A stretch of DNA of 64,000 nucleotides from Geomonas azotofigens (GCF_018919395.1 NZ_JAHLME010000003.1:496001-560000); one strand, 5' to 3'; counted from the first letter of the stretch, positions 36,600-45,865 are shown. The notes: a model not told the origin generated them from the letters alone. Translations and numbers: made by a program.

Positions 36600-38036
36600 G
36601 TGGAAGAAATGATGATGCGCAGGCCCGAAGAAGAGTGCGGCATTTTCGGTGTATTCAACCACCCGGAGGCGTCGAACCTCACTTACCTTGGGCTCTACGC
36701 CTTGCAGCACAGGGGACAGGAAAGTTGCGGCATCGTCTCCTCGGACGGAAGCAGTCTGCACGCGCATAAAAGCATGGGGCTGGTAGCCGACGTTTTCGGC
36801 AACCCTGAAATCTTCAAGACTCTGCCCGGCCGTTCCGCCATCGGCCACGTGCGTTACTCGACCACCGGTTCGTCGGTGATCAAGAACGTCCAACCCATCA
36901 ATGTGGACTACTCCCGCGGCTCCATCGCGATAGCCCACAACGGCAACATCGTCAACGCCCAGATCATCAAGGACGAGCTGGAGGCCTACGGTTCCATCTT
37001 CCAGACCACCATGGACACCGAGATCATCGTCCACCTGCTCGCCACTTCCAAACAGAACTCGCTTCTGGACCGCATCACCGACGCCTTGACCCGCATCCAG
37101 GGCGCTTACTGCCTCCTGTTCCTGACCGAGAGCCGCATGGTGGCGGTGCGCGACCCCAACGGCTTCCGCCCGCTTTGCCTGGGTCGCCAGGGAAGCGCCT
37201 ACGTGATCGCCTCCGAGAGCTGCGCCCTCGACCTCATCGATGCCGAGTTCATCCGCGAGATCGAGCCGGGCGAGGTGATCGTCATCGACAAGAACGGCCT
37301 GACCTCCTTCTTCCCGCTCAAGAAGGTGCAGCCCACCCCGTGCATCTTCGAGTTCGTCTACTTCGCGCGTCCCGACTCCCACATCTTCGGCAAAAACGTG
37401 TACCAGGTGCGCAAGGAGCAGGGGCGCCAGCTGGCCCGCGAGCACAAGGTCGACGCCGACATCGTCATCCCGATCCCTGACTCCGGCGTCCCCGCCGCTC
37501 TGGGCTATGCCGAGGAGTCTGGCATCCCGTTCGAGCTCGGCCTGATCCGCAACCACTACGTCGGCCGCACCTTCATCGAGCCGCAGCAGGCGATCCGCCA
37601 CTTCGGCGTCAAGATCAAGCTGAACCCGGTGCGCGAGGTGCTGAAGGGCAAGCGCGTGGTGGTCATCGACGACTCCATCGTGCGCGGCACCACTTCCAGG
37701 AAGATCGTCAAGATGATCAGGAATGCCGGCGCCGCCGAGGTGCACGTCCGCATCTCCTCGCCGCCGACCAGCTATCCCTGCTACTACGGCATCGATACCC
37801 CGAACCGCAAGGAGCTGATCTCCTCGTCGCACTCCATCGACGAGATCCGCCGCTACATCACCGCCGACTCGCTCGGCTACCTTTCCGAAGAAGGTCTCAT
37901 GTCTACCGTCGGCGCCGAGAACGCCGGTTTCTGCACCGCATGCTTTACCGGGGGATACCCGGTTAAATTCCCGCGTCTGATGGACCAGCAAGAGCCGCAG
38001 ATGGGACTATTCGAAAAGGAGACTGCCGAGCAATGA
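36600..38036 (+). CDS. purF: amidophosphoribosyltransferase
   Basis: 478 residues from GTG 36600 with AAGGAG eight bases upstream. A short propeptide ([11 protein letters not shown]...) precedes the nucleophile Cys of [14 protein letters not shown]; the family cleaves off such propeptides. Next come [11 protein letters not shown], a glutaminase domain to about 240, and the PRPP loop [15 protein letters not shown] (about 355-369). Cysteines near the end ([16 protein letters not shown]) fit the [4Fe-4S]-containing Bacillus-type enzyme. It commits PRPP to purines. Overlaps pyrE by four bases (ATGA). Confidence 0.97.
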   Translation: MEEMMMRRPEEECGIFGVFNHPEASNLTYLGLYALQHRGQESCGIVSSDGSSLHAHKSMGLVADVFGNPEIFKTLPGRSAIGHVRYSTTGSSVIKNVQPINVDYSRGSIAIAHNGNIVNAQIIKDELEAYGSIFQTTMDTEIIVHLLATSKQNSLLDRITDALTRIQGAYCLLFLTESRMVAVRDPNGFRPLCLGRQGSAYVIASESCALDLIDAEFIREIEPGEVIVIDKNGLTSFFPLKKVQPTPCIFEFVYFARPDSHIFGKNVYQVRKEQGRQLAREHKVDADIVIPIPDSGVPAALGYAEESGIPFELGLIRNHYVGRTFIEPQQAIRHFGVKIKLNPVREVLKGKRVVVIDDSIVRGTTSRKIVKMIRNAGAAEVHVRISSPPTSYPCYYGIDTPNRKELISSSHSIDEIRRYITADSLGYLSEEGLMSTVGAENAGFCTACFTGGYPVKFPRLMDQQEPQMGLFEKETAEQ

Positions 38037-38581
38037 CCGAAAAGGAAAGACTGAAGAAGATCATCATTGAGCTGTCCTACGAGAAGAGGAACGTGACCTT
38101 GGCTTCCGGTCGTCAGAGCGATTTTTACTTTGACGGGAAGCAGACCACGCTGCACCCCGAGGGCGGTTATCTGACCGGCAAGCTTTTCTTCGAGGCCATC
38201 AAAGACGTGGAAGGTGTGGAAGGGGTAGGCGGGCTCACCTTGGGTGCCGACCCTATCGCCACCGCGACCTCTGTGGTCAGCTTCCTGGAAGGGAAACCCG
38301 TCCCGGGCTTTATCATCCGCAAGGAGCCCAAGGGGCACGGCACCGGCGCGTGGCTGGAAGGGCGCAAGAACCTGAAGCCCGGCGCCAAGGTGGTCATCGT
38401 CGAGGACGTCGTGACCAGCGGCGGTTCCTCCCTGAAGGCGATCAAGCGCGCCGAAGAGGAAGGGCTGGTGGTTCTGGGTGTGGTCACCTTGGTTGATCGT
38501 GAGGAAGGCGGCCGCGAGAACATCGAGGCCGAAGGGTACTGGCTGAAGTCCATCTTCACCAAGGCCGAGATTCTCGCCTAG
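38033..38581 (+). CDS. pyrE: orotate phosphoribosyltransferase
   Basis: 182 residues. The start [23 protein letters not shown] and the PRPP loop [18 protein letters not shown] (about 120-137) are diagnostic of PyrE. It joins orotate to PRPP in pyrimidine synthesis. Translationally coupled to purF, so purine and pyrimidine steps that consume PRPP share an mRNA. A terminator follows 25 bases after the stop. Confidence 0.97.
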   Translation: MTEKERLKKIIIELSYEKRNVTLASGRQSDFYFDGKQTTLHPEGGYLTGKLFFEAIKDVEGVEGVGGLTLGADPIATATSVVSFLEGKPVPGFIIRKEPKGHGTGAWLEGRKNLKPGAKVVIVEDVVTSGGSSLKAIKRAEEEGLVVLGVVTLVDREEGGRENIEAEGYWLKSIFTKAEILA

Positions 38582-38606
38582 CAGCAGAAAGATACTGTGC
38601 TTACCG

Positions 38607-38642
38607 AAGGCGGCAATAACTCTATTGCCGCCTTTGTTTTTT
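38607..38642 (+). terminator. terminator of the pur-pyrE operon
   Basis: AAGGCGGCAATA/TATTGCCGCCTT stem with a four-base loop and GTTTTTT after it. Confidence 0.9.
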
Positions 38643-38705
38643 AAACCCGGAGCTCAGAGGACCCGGAGCTGCACTGAGGTCTCAGATGGAAATCTTGTGA
38701 AAGGT

Positions 38706-38769
38706 TTTTTTCCGCCTCGTCCTGTTTTTTCTCCGTGTCCTCCGTGGTCCTCTGTTACCTCTGTGTTCC
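38706..38769. repeat. ACGGAGG-type intergenic repeat
   Basis: TCTCCGTGTCCTCCGTGGTCC and CTCTGTTACCTCTGTG are approximate direct repeats of an octamer-like unit. This widespread noncoding repeat directly precedes the YkgJ gene, so the spacer holds no ORF. Confidence 0.55.
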
Positions 38770-38789
38770 AGCTTTTGCCTTAGGTTGTT

Positions 38790-39461
38790 ATGGAAGAAAT
38801 TCTCAAACGAAATCGCGAGTTGCTGGGGCAGGTGGACGACTGGTTCGCCCGCTGCATGGCGGCCTACCCTGAGCACATTGCCTGCCAAGGCGGCTGCTCG
38901 GGTTGCTGCCGGTCGACCTTCGACATCACGCTTTTGGACGCGTTCTACTTGAAGCTCGGGTTTGACGCGCTGCCGCAGGACGCCAAGGAGCGTGTGCTGG
39001 CGAAGTGCCGGGAGCGGCTCGCGCTGATGAGGGAGCACTGGCCCGAGTTCGACCACCCTTTCGTGCTCAACTACCGGGACGAGGCGGACTGGGAACTGCT
39101 CATGCCGGACGAAGATGAGACCCCCTGCGTGCTGCTGGGGGACGATGGCCGCTGCCTGGTCTACGACTACCGCCCCATGACCTGCCGCCTGCACGGCATC
39201 CCGATGGTCGACACGGAAGGCGAGGTGATGCACGACGAGTGGTGCACCATGAACTTCACTGACGTGGACCCGCTCCAACTTCCCGCTCTTACCGCGCCCT
39301 TTGATGCCATCCTTCGCGCGGAGGTGGCGCTCTTTCGCGATTTCACCGAGAGGTTCCTTGGACGCAGGATGAGCGAGCTGGATACCTTGATCCCTACGGC
39401 GCTTTTAATCGACTTCGATGGGTTCGACTGGAAATGCTGGGCGGGGGAGGGGGGCGAATAA
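38790..39461 (+). CDS. YkgJ-family cysteine-cluster protein
   Basis: 223 residues. Cysteines cluster as CQGGCSGCCRS (about 32-42), and later RCLVYDYRPMTCRLHG and EWCTMNF, matching the CxxxCxxCC...C...C pattern of YkgJ proteins, which likely bind Zn or an Fe-S cluster. The biochemical role is unknown; relatives sit near flagellar, Fe-S and oxidative-stress genes. Start ATG 38790 has only a weak ribosome site. Confidence 0.85.
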   Translation: MEEILKRNRELLGQVDDWFARCMAAYPEHIACQGGCSGCCRSTFDITLLDAFYLKLGFDALPQDAKERVLAKCRERLALMREHWPEFDHPFVLNYRDEADWELLMPDEDETPCVLLGDDGRCLVYDYRPMTCRLHGIPMVDTEGEVMHDEWCTMNFTDVDPLQLPALTAPFDAILRAEVALFRDFTERFLGRRMSELDTLIPTALLIDFDGFDWKCWAGEGGE

Positions 39462-39470
39462 ACCGCCCGC

Positions 39471-39625
39471 TGTAGGGGCAAATAATCATTTGCCCAGCGC
39501 GGCTGCCTGGACCAACGCCGCTGCCGAGAGAGGCAGCGACCGCGATTGAGGGGGGCGAATAATTATTCGCCCCTACAGGACGTAACGCGTCTATTTCCGC
39601 TGTAGGGGCAAATAATCATTTGCCC
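39471..39625. repeat. three copies of a GGGCAAAT/ATTTGCCC palindromic element
   Basis: TGTAGGGGCAAATAATCATT at 39471 (to 39495) and at 39601 (to 39625) are direct copies. A diverged inverted copy lies at 39551-39577 (GGGCGAATAATTATTCGCCC, then CTACA). Each has an 8-bp palindromic core separated by AATC or similar. A fourth copy is near 62571. They resemble dispersed intergenic palindromes of this lineage. Confidence 0.75.
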
Positions 39626-39659
39626 AGCTGGACATTTAACATGTGAAAAGGAATTACTG

Positions 39660-40205
39660 ATGGCCCTGCCTTCGACCATTTACCGCGCTTCGGTGCAACT
39701 CTCTGATCTGGACCGCCAGATCTACGCCGACCTCCAGACTACCGTCGCCCAGCATCCCTCGGAGACCGCGGAGAGGCTGCTGACAAGGCTTTTGGCCTAT
39801 GCTCTCTGCTACGATGAGGAACTGGCATTCACCAAGGGGGTCGGTTCCGGCGACGAGCCTGATATCTGGAGCAAGGGGCCGGACGGGCGGGTCAAACTTT
39901 GGGTCGAGGTGGGACAACCGGATCCGGAACGGCTGGCCAAGTCCTGCCGCCACGTCGAGCGCGCTTTCCTGTTCACCTTCGGCGCCAACGTGAGCCGCTG
40001 GCTCACCCAGCATCAGCAAAAGCTGGCACAGGTCAAGAACCTGACCGTGATCTGCATTGATTTCAAATTCCTGGGGCAGCTTTGTGATAAGCTGGAGCGG
40101 GTGATCAACTGGTCGATAACAGTCACTGAAGGGAATGTCTACTTGACCTTTGACGGTCGGACCATCGAGGCAAGCCTCGAACACATCTGCGGCCCTCCTC
40201 GCTAG
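39660..40205 (+). CDS. YaeQ-family protein
   Basis: 181 residues. The YaeQ pattern is visible: start MALPSTIYRASVQLSDLDR, HPSETAERLLTRLLAYALCY, then DEPDIWSKGPDGRVKLWVEVGQPD (a PD-(D/E)XK-like fold in E. coli YaeQ). YaeQ is a conserved cytoplasmic protein with a nuclease-like fold and suggested roles in transcription antitermination; the true function is unknown. The dispersed repeat lies directly before it. It is an isolated gene. Confidence 0.88.
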   Translation: MALPSTIYRASVQLSDLDRQIYADLQTTVAQHPSETAERLLTRLLAYALCYDEELAFTKGVGSGDEPDIWSKGPDGRVKLWVEVGQPDPERLAKSCRHVERAFLFTFGANVSRWLTQHQQKLAQVKNLTVICIDFKFLGQLCDKLERVINWSITVTEGNVYLTFDGRTIEASLEHICGPPR

Positions 40206-40236
40206 TCCTTTGTTGGGGAGAGAAGAGGAAGACACC

Positions 40237-40767
40237 ATGGCAACTTTCAGACACCTTCTTGGTTCACTGTTCCTGCTGCTCCTCCTCGTCCTCTCTGCTT
40301 CAACTTGCGCCTTTGCCGGGTCCTGTCCGCCGACACCTTGGGACGAGATTGGACCCTTCTACCGTCCCAACGCGCCAGTGCGCGGCAGTATTGGCAAAGG
40401 TTACCTCCTGAGCGGTACGGTCCGTTCTTCCGCCGATTGCTCCCCCATCCCCAACGCCCGCATCGAATTCTGGCAGGCTGGTCCCGACGGCCGCTACGAC
40501 GATGCCTATCGCGCCACCGTTTACTCCGACAGGAAAGGGCACTACCGCCTGCAGACCATTCCGGCCGTGCCGTATGCCAACCGTCCGCCGCACATCCACA
40601 TTCTGGTGGACGTGAAGAATTTCGAGGGGCTGGTCACGCAGCATTATCCCAAACGCCTTGCCAAGGGGGCTCAACTCGATCTGGTGCTGGTGCCGGAAGG
40701 GAAGGAGGCGGGGAAATCAGGCGGCCGGGCCGATGAACTGATCCGGCCCGGCAAGGGGAGCAGGTAG
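40237..40767 (+). CDS. exported intradiol dioxygenase-like protein
   Basis: 176 residues from ATG 40237 (GAGGAAG upstream). Signal peptide about 1-27 (LLGSLFLLLLLVLSASTCAFA). The mature part has the intradiol ring-cleavage dioxygenase core: GPFYRPNAPVR, LLSGTV, RIEFWQAGPDGRYDD and RPPHIHILVDV, the last giving the histidine ligands; tyrosines in GPFYRP and DGRYDDAY could be iron ligands. Such proteins open aromatic diols with O2, or are secreted relatives of unknown substrate. The export signal is unusual for a classical catechol enzyme. Confidence 0.8.
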   Translation: MATFRHLLGSLFLLLLLVLSASTCAFAGSCPPTPWDEIGPFYRPNAPVRGSIGKGYLLSGTVRSSADCSPIPNARIEFWQAGPDGRYDDAYRATVYSDRKGHYRLQTIPAVPYANRPPHIHILVDVKNFEGLVTQHYPKRLAKGAQLDLVLVPEGKEAGKSGGRADELIRPGKGSR

Positions 40768-40769
40768 AG

Positions 40770-41513
40770 TCACTCTTTGTCGTGCGGTGCCTGGAGCATG
40801 GTCGCCAGGTCCCTCGCGTTTTGAGGGGCGGCGCCCCCCATGTCGTTGTTGAAGTAGATATAGACATCCAGGCCGCGGCTCAAGTACTTCCTGATCCTCG
40901 CCACGTCCTTCTCCAGTTGTTCCTTCGTATAGAACCCGTTGTAGCTCCCTTCCATGCCATGCCGCCTGATATAGACGAAGTCTGCCGTGATCGGCGGCGC
41001 GTCGATGAATACCGGGTGGTCCGCCATGCACAGTGACACGTTGCGGTCGCGGCACAGGCTTACCACCTCGTCGGTGAGCCACGTTTCATTCCTGAACTCC
41101 AGGGTCTGCCTGCCGTGGTACGGTGCGACCTGGTCCAGAAAGCTCTCCAGTCTCTTCAGATCCACCTTGAACTGCGGCGGAAACTGCCAGAGCACGACCT
41201 GCAGTTTCTCCTGCAGTTCCCGGGTCGGCGTGAAGAATCTCGACAAGGCCGTTTCGATATCGTGCAGCCTCTTGATGTGAGTGATGTAGCGGCTCCCTTT
41301 CACCGCGAAGGAGAAGCCGGGCTCGCTCTCGTCGTGCCAATGCTTGAAGGTGGCCGCGGTCGGGGTCCGGTAGAAGGTTACGTTGAGTTCAACCGTATCG
41401 AAGACGGAACGATAATGTTCGAACCACTCCTTGGTCTTCAGTTCCGCCGGATAGAAGTTGCCGCGCCAGTGGTTGTAGCTGAAGCCGCTGCAGCCGAGAT
41501 AGAGCTTTGCCAT
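40770..41513 (-). CDS. DUF72-family protein
   Basis: 247 residues. The family start KLYLGCSGFSYNHWRGNFYP and the middle VELNVTFYRTPT, FAVKGSRYITHIKRL and EFRNETWLTDEV are all conserved in DUF72, predicted to be a TIM-barrel. The enzymatic activity is unknown; DUF72 proteins often sit near DNA repair or stress genes. Tail-to-tail with the dioxygenase-like gene, three bases apart. Confidence 0.9.
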   Translation of the reverse strand: MAKLYLGCSGFSYNHWRGNFYPAELKTKEWFEHYRSVFDTVELNVTFYRTPTAATFKHWHDESEPGFSFAVKGSRYITHIKRLHDIETALSRFFTPTRELQEKLQVVLWQFPPQFKVDLKRLESFLDQVAPYHGRQTLEFRNETWLTDEVVSLCRDRNVSLCMADHPVFIDAPPITADFVYIRRHGMEGSYNGFYTKEQLEKDVARIRKYLSRGLDVYIYFNNDMGGAAPQNARDLATMLQAPHDKE

Positions 41514-41718
41514 GATGATCCCCCCCTACACGAGTTGTGGGATGCGAGGTGGCCTGATGAATGATTAATGTTTTTGAACTTGCCAAGTATACCCGATGCA
41601 ACGGCACGGGCTAGTCCTGGAGGAGGAGGCCGCCAAAATCGTAACCAAGGCCATTTACAAAATTCTTTACAGGCCCGGAGGAGGGGAGACAGCCTTCGTT
41701 AAATTTAGTACGGACACG

Positions 41719-42201
41719 TTGCAAACTTGTAAGGACACGTTGCAACTTTGCACGGGGACCTTGCAACTTTGCACGGGGACCTTGCAACTTTGCACGGGGA
41801 CCTTGCAACTTTGCACGGGAACCTTGCAACTTTGCACGGGAACCTTGCAACTTTGCACGGGAACCTTGCAACTTTGCACGGGAACCTTGCAACTTTGCAC
41901 GGGGACCTTGCAACTTTGCACGGGAACCTTGCAACTTTGCACGGGGACCTTGCAACTTTGCACGGGGACCTTGCAACTTTGCACGGGGACCTTGCAACTT
42001 TGCACGGGGACCTTGCAACTTTGCACGGGGACCTTGCAACTTTGCACGGGGACCTTGCAACTTTGAACGGGGACGTTGCAACTTTGAACGGGGACGGTGC
42101 AACTTTGCACGGGGACGGTGCAACTTTGCACGGGCAGGTTGAAACTTTGCACGGGCACGTTGCAAGCTTGCACGCGCACATTGCAAATTTGTACGGGCAT
42201 A
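41719..42201. repeat. 21-bp tandem array, 23 units, most carrying inverted repeat TGCAA-CT-TTGCA
   Basis: Units are read as ttgcaactttgcacggggac plus one base. Copies start every 21 bases at 41719, 41740, 41761 and so on to 42181, with a degenerate remnant after 42201. Units 2-16 (41740-42054) are near-identical and differ only at one G/A. The outer units are more diverged. The typical unit holds the perfect inverted repeat TGCAA-CT-TTGCA, with some changes in the outer units. The period is close to two helical turns. All frames are open only because the repeat length is a multiple of three; none has a good start. It lies downstream of the cytochrome terminator and is not CRISPR (no spacers). 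Confidence 0.9.
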
Positions 42202-42230
42202 TGGCAATTTACTACCATCGTGTTTGAGCA

Positions 42231-42260
42231 TAAAAAAAGGCGGGACCTTTCGGTCCCGCC
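42231..42260 (-). terminator. terminator of the dodecaheme cytochrome
   Basis: GGCGGGACC/GGTCCCGCC stem with a short loop and a run of seven T on the minus strand, 26 bases after the stop. Confidence 0.92.
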
Positions 42261-42285
42261 TTTGGTGTTCATCTGGTGCTGCCTG

Positions 42286-43308
42286 TTACATCTTATGGCA
42301 CTTGTCGCAGTCGCCGTTGGAGGTGAAGGCGTCCTTACCGTTGTGGCAGGCGCCGCAGGACATACCTTTCTCCATGTCGCCCATGGTGTGGTGCTTGGCA
42401 CCGGCCTGCATCGGGAAGATCTTGTTGTGGCAGTCAGCGCACTTGTAGGCTTCCAGGTGGAAGTCGTGGCTGAACTTAACTTCGCCGCCTTCGTTCTTGA
42501 AGATGACGTTGCCCGGCTTGTAGCCCTTGTGGCACTTGTTGCAATCGCCGGCTACGGAGAAGGCCTCTTTGCCGTTGTGGCAGCCGCCGCAGGACTTGCC
42601 TTTGTTCATCTCGGCCATGGTGAAGTGCTTGGCGCCGGCCTTGAAGGCGAAGAGCTTGGTGTGGCAGTCTTTGCAGCTGAAGGCTTCGAGGTGGAAGTCG
42701 TGGCTGAACTTGGCGTCGGTCACCCCTTTGGCTTTCCAGGTGATCTCGCGCGGCTTCATGCCGGCGTGACACTTGCCGCAGTTGCCGGCGACGGTGAAGG
42801 CCCTCTTGCCGTTGTGGCAGGCGCCGCAGGTCTTGCCTTTCTCCATCTGGGCCATGGTGACACGGCCTTCTTTGCCGGTGATCACGGTGCCGTTGTGGCA
42901 GGCCTTGCAGCCGTCACTGACTTTGGCCAGGTGGACAGAGTGGTTGAACGTAGTCTGACCCAGACCTTTGATCTTGAACTCTACGTTACGCGGTTTGCCC
43001 TTGTGACATTTGACGCAGCTCTTTTCATCGGCTACGCTAAAAGCCTTGATGCCGGTGTGGCAGGCACCGCAAGACTTGGTCTTTTCCATTTCGGCCATGG
43101 TGAAGTGGCGCTTCGCCTTAAGATCGAAGATAGCGTTGTGACAGATCCTGCAATTGTTGTTATATTTCAGCAGGTGCACATCGTGACTGAAGACAACGGC
43201 GTCCCCGTTCTTAAGAGGAAACTTGACGTCTTTGGTCTCCTTGGCAAAAAGCGCAACCGGTGACGCGCAGACGATAAGAACCATAAGCAAGGCGAGGCGA
43301 AACTGCAT
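42286..43308 (-). CDS. periplasmic dodecaheme cytochrome c (four fused c7 modules)
   Basis: 340 residues. Signal peptide about 1-22. The rest is four tandem c7-type modules, each with three heme sites: CRICH, CGACH, CVKCH; CKACH, CGACH, CGKCH; CKDCH, CGGCH, CNKCH; CADCH, CGACH, CDKCH. This gives twelve. Each module has FSHDxHL, FNHSVHL or FSHDFHLEA with distal histidines. The same layout is known in Geobacter GSU1996-type polymeric c7 cytochromes, thought to act as short wires or electron buffers in the periplasm. It has its own promoter and terminator; the 21-bp array starts beyond the terminator. Confidence 0.97.
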   Translation of the reverse strand: MQFRLALLMVLIVCASPVALFAKETKDVKFPLKNGDAVVFSHDVHLLKYNNNCRICHNAIFDLKAKRHFTMAEMEKTKSCGACHTGIKAFSVADEKSCVKCHKGKPRNVEFKIKGLGQTTFNHSVHLAKVSDGCKACHNGTVITGKEGRVTMAQMEKGKTCGACHNGKRAFTVAGNCGKCHAGMKPREITWKAKGVTDAKFSHDFHLEAFSCKDCHTKLFAFKAGAKHFTMAEMNKGKSCGGCHNGKEAFSVAGDCNKCHKGYKPGNVIFKNEGGEVKFSHDFHLEAYKCADCHNKIFPMQAGAKHHTMGDMEKGMSCGACHNGKDAFTSNGDCDKCHKM

Positions 43309-43362
43309 GGTACACTCCTTCTGGCTGTTTATTTGCTACCACTTTAGGGCAATAGCCGGGAT

Positions 43363-43391
43363 AATATACACATCGCAAAGCGCATCGTCAA
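43363..43391 (-). promoter_or_regulatory. promoter of the dodecaheme cytochrome
   Basis: TTGACG (43391-43386), 17-bp spacer and TATATT (43368-43363) on the minus strand, about 55 bases upstream of the ATG. Confidence 0.7.
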
Positions 43392-43450
43392 TTCAAAACT
43401 ATTGATTGTTTTTTATGTTTGGCCGCTTAGGCCCTGTAATAGGAGGGATG

Positions 43451-43966
43451 ATGAAAACGATTTTGCTCTCCCTTTTGCTGCTTTCTCTTCAGGTCCCCTC
43501 CCTCGCCCGCGCCGCTTTCTACCAGTGGACCGACGCCCAGGGTGTCGTCCACTTCACCGATAACCGCAATAACATCCCGAAACAGTATCGCGACAAGGCT
43601 CACCGCGTGGACGTCACCGATTCCGCGCCGGTCGTCGTGTCTCCCCGGGGGGAGTCCGTCTCCAGTCCGGCTCCTGCCGCGACGATGCCTGGCGGGCATG
43701 ACCAGCGCTGGTGGCAGGACCGCTTCAAGGCCTTGCGCACCGAGCTGAAGGCTTTGCAGGACCAGCGTGCCGGTCTGGAACAGCAACTGATCGAGCTGCG
43801 GAGAAAGCGCACCATCTTCCAGCGCGCCCGGGATCGGGAGGCGATCAACGCGATGGAGGCCCAGGTTTCCGCCACCGATGCCAAGATCAGCGAGATGCTC
43901 AACCGGATCGCCGCGCTCGACCTCGCCGCCGCCCAGGCGGGGGTGCCCGTAGAGTGGCGTCAGTAG
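43451..43966 (+). CDS. exported DUF4124-domain protein
   Basis: 171 residues from ATG 43451, chosen for AGGAGG four bases upstream. Signal peptide about 1-19. DUF4124 core: FYQWTDAQGVVHFTDNRNNIP, a WTD..G..H.TD.P motif that probably binds peptidoglycan or acts as a structural module. The C-terminal half (about 90-160) is a helical coiled coil with many Gln, Glu and Arg. The role is unknown; such proteins are common in the envelopes of proteobacteria. A single-gene unit. Confidence 0.8.
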   Translation: MKTILLSLLLLSLQVPSLARAAFYQWTDAQGVVHFTDNRNNIPKQYRDKAHRVDVTDSAPVVVSPRGESVSSPAPAATMPGGHDQRWWQDRFKALRTELKALQDQRAGLEQQLIELRRKRTIFQRARDREAINAMEAQVSATDAKISEMLNRIAALDLAAAQAGVPVEWRQ

Positions 43967-44054
43967 CTTGCTGGCAAGCTTTATTAGCGGTTGCGGGGCC
44001 AGTTAAGCTGTGTTATAAAAAAATGCCGCTTAACTCAGGGAGAACACGGATTAT

Positions 44055-44885
44055 ATGAACCAAATCGATAACATAATTGACAACGCCCTCGCCGAGGACA
44101 TCCACACCGGCGACATCACCACGCTCTCGGTGCTTACCAAGCCGCGCCGCATGCGCGCCAGGCTGGTCGCCAAGGAGGAGATGGTCCTTTCCGGTATCGA
44201 CGTGGCTCGCCGCGTCTTCGCAAGGCTCGACTCCGACATCGTTTTCACCGCCCACTTCGAGGATGGCGCCCGGCTGACAAAGGGTGACATCATCGCCGTG
44301 ATGGAGGGGAATGCCGCGACGCTTTTACAGGGGGAGCGGGTTTCTCTGAACCTGTTGCAGAGGATGAGCGGTATCGCCACCCAGACCGCCGCCTACGTCA
44401 AGGAACTGGAAGGGACCGGCGCCCGCGTCGTCGACACCAGAAAGACCACCCCGGGGCTGCGCGTCCTGGAGAAGTACTCGGTGAGGGTGGGGGGCGGCAC
44501 CAACCACCGCACCGGCCTCTACGACGGTGTGCTCATAAAGGAAAACCACATCGCGGCCGCAGGCGGCATTGCCGAGGCGGTGCGCGCCGCCCGTGCCTAC
44601 ATCCCGCACACCCTGAAGATCGAGGTGGAGACCGAGACGCTGGACGAGGTGCGGCAGGCGCTCGAGGCTGGTGCGGATATCATCATGCTGGACAACATGT
44701 CCCTGGAGCAGATGACCGAGGCGGTGCGGACAATAAATAAGAGGGCGCTGGTCGAGGCGTCCGGGGGGGTGAACCTGAAAACGATCAGGTCCATAGCCCT
44801 GACCGGTGTGGACATCATATCGGTCGGAGCGCTCACCCACTCGGTACGCGCGACCGACATCTCGATGCTGATGGAGGGCGTTTGA
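44055..44885 (+). CDS. nadC: nicotinate-nucleotide pyrophosphorylase (carboxylating)
   Basis: 276 residues. Motifs include ALAEDIHTGDITTLSV, RMSGIATQTAAYV, DTRKTTPGLRVLEKYSVRVGGG (phosphoribosyl and quinolinate binding, about 135-156) and DIIMLDNMS. It makes NaMN from quinolinate and PRPP. Its stop overlaps the birA start by four bases. A cofactor-synthesis grouping with birA and coaX follows. Confidence 0.97.
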   Translation: MNQIDNIIDNALAEDIHTGDITTLSVLTKPRRMRARLVAKEEMVLSGIDVARRVFARLDSDIVFTAHFEDGARLTKGDIIAVMEGNAATLLQGERVSLNLLQRMSGIATQTAAYVKELEGTGARVVDTRKTTPGLRVLEKYSVRVGGGTNHRTGLYDGVLIKENHIAAAGGIAEAVRAARAYIPHTLKIEVETETLDEVRQALEAGADIIMLDNMSLEQMTEAVRTINKRALVEASGGVNLKTIRSIALTGVDIISVGALTHSVRATDISMLMEGV

Positions 44886-45865
44886 AAGACTCCGGGGTCG
44901 ACGGCAGGATAATCGAGCTGTTCCGCTCCGGCGGCGGGGTGGTCTCCGGCGCCGCGCTGAGCCGCCTCCTGGGGGTGTCGCGAACCGCAGTTTGGAAGCA
45001 CGTCAAGGGACTCCGCGCCAGCGGGTACCTGATCGAAGCCGTCCCCTCCAAGGGTTACCGGTTGATCTCCTCACCCAAAGTTCTCACCCAGTTGGATCTC
45101 TCTGCAGGCCTTGAAACCAAGAGGGTCGGCTCCAGCATCATCTGTCTCAAGGAAACCGAGTCCACCAACCAGGTCGCCTTCAAGTTTGCCGAGGAAGGCG
45201 CCGCGGAAGGGACCGTGGTCATCGCCGACGCCCAGACCGCCGGCAAGGGGAGGCTTGGGCGCATCTGGCTGTCGCCCCCCGGCGTCAACCTGTACTGCTC
45301 GGTGGTGCTGCGTCCCGCCATCGCGCCGATGGCCGCCTGCCAGCTCACCTTCCTCTCCGTGGTCGCCGTGGCCCGCGCCATCGAAAAATGCACCACGCTG
45401 AAGCCGCAGATCAAGTGGCCCAACGACATCCTGATCAACGGCAAGAAGGTCGCGGGGCTTCTGAACGAGATGAACGCGGAGACCGAGAAGGTGAACTTCG
45501 TGGTGCTCGGCATCGGGGTGAACCTCAACCTGGACATGTCCTCGATATCCGAGTCGCTTTTGCGCCACCCGGCCACCTCGCTGTTGCAGGAGGGGGGCGT
45601 GGAGGTGGACCGGCTGGTCTTCACCCGGGCGCTCCTCTTCGAGTTGGACCGGCTTTACGACGTGTTCCTGGCCGAGGGGGAGGGGCCGGTGCGTGCCGAA
45701 TGGCTGGAGCGTTCCGCCATCAAGGGGCGCAACGTCAAGGTGAGCCAGGGTGAGCGCGAGTTCGTTGGCATGGTGCAGGGGGTGGACTCCTTTGGCGCCC
45801 TGTTGGTGCAACTGTCCGACGGCAAGGTCGAGACCGTGCTCTCCGGCGACGTCGCACTCGTTTAA
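44882..45865 (+). CDS. birA: biotin operon repressor/biotin-protein ligase
   Basis: 327 residues from TTG 44882, with GGAGGGC close upstream. An N-terminal HTH (LSRLLGVSRTAVWKHVKGL) is present, so it is a bifunctional BirA. Ligase motifs are ESTNQVAFKFAEEG, DAQTAGKGRLGRIW (biotinyl-AMP loop), IKWPNDILINGKKVAGLL and the C-terminal SH3-like domain. It biotinylates carboxylase subunits and may repress biotin genes. Coupled to nadC and followed, after a repeat, by coaX, the order seen in many Geobacter-like genomes. Confidence 0.96.
   Translation: MKDSGVDGRIIELFRSGGGVVSGAALSRLLGVSRTAVWKHVKGLRASGYLIEAVPSKGYRLISSPKVLTQLDLSAGLETKRVGSSIICLKETESTNQVAFKFAEEGAAEGTVVIADAQTAGKGRLGRIWLSPPGVNLYCSVVLRPAIAPMAACQLTFLSVVAVARAIEKCTTLKPQIKWPNDILINGKKVAGLLNEMNAETEKVNFVVLGIGVNLNLDMSSISESLLRHPATSLLQEGGVEVDRLVFTRALLFELDRLYDVFLAEGEGPVRAEWLERSAIKGRNVKVSQGEREFVGMVQGVDSFGALLVQLSDGKVETVLSGDVALV

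Noticed and set aside
41719-42201. CRISPR array
   Set aside because: Units are contiguous with no spacers and no cas genes are near.
41596-42231. Long repeat ORFs on both strands across the 21-bp array
   Set aside because: Open in every frame only because 21 is a multiple of three. The minus frame starts within a terminator and has no ribosome site; the heptad-like plus frame has only TTG inside the repeat and a stop just before it.
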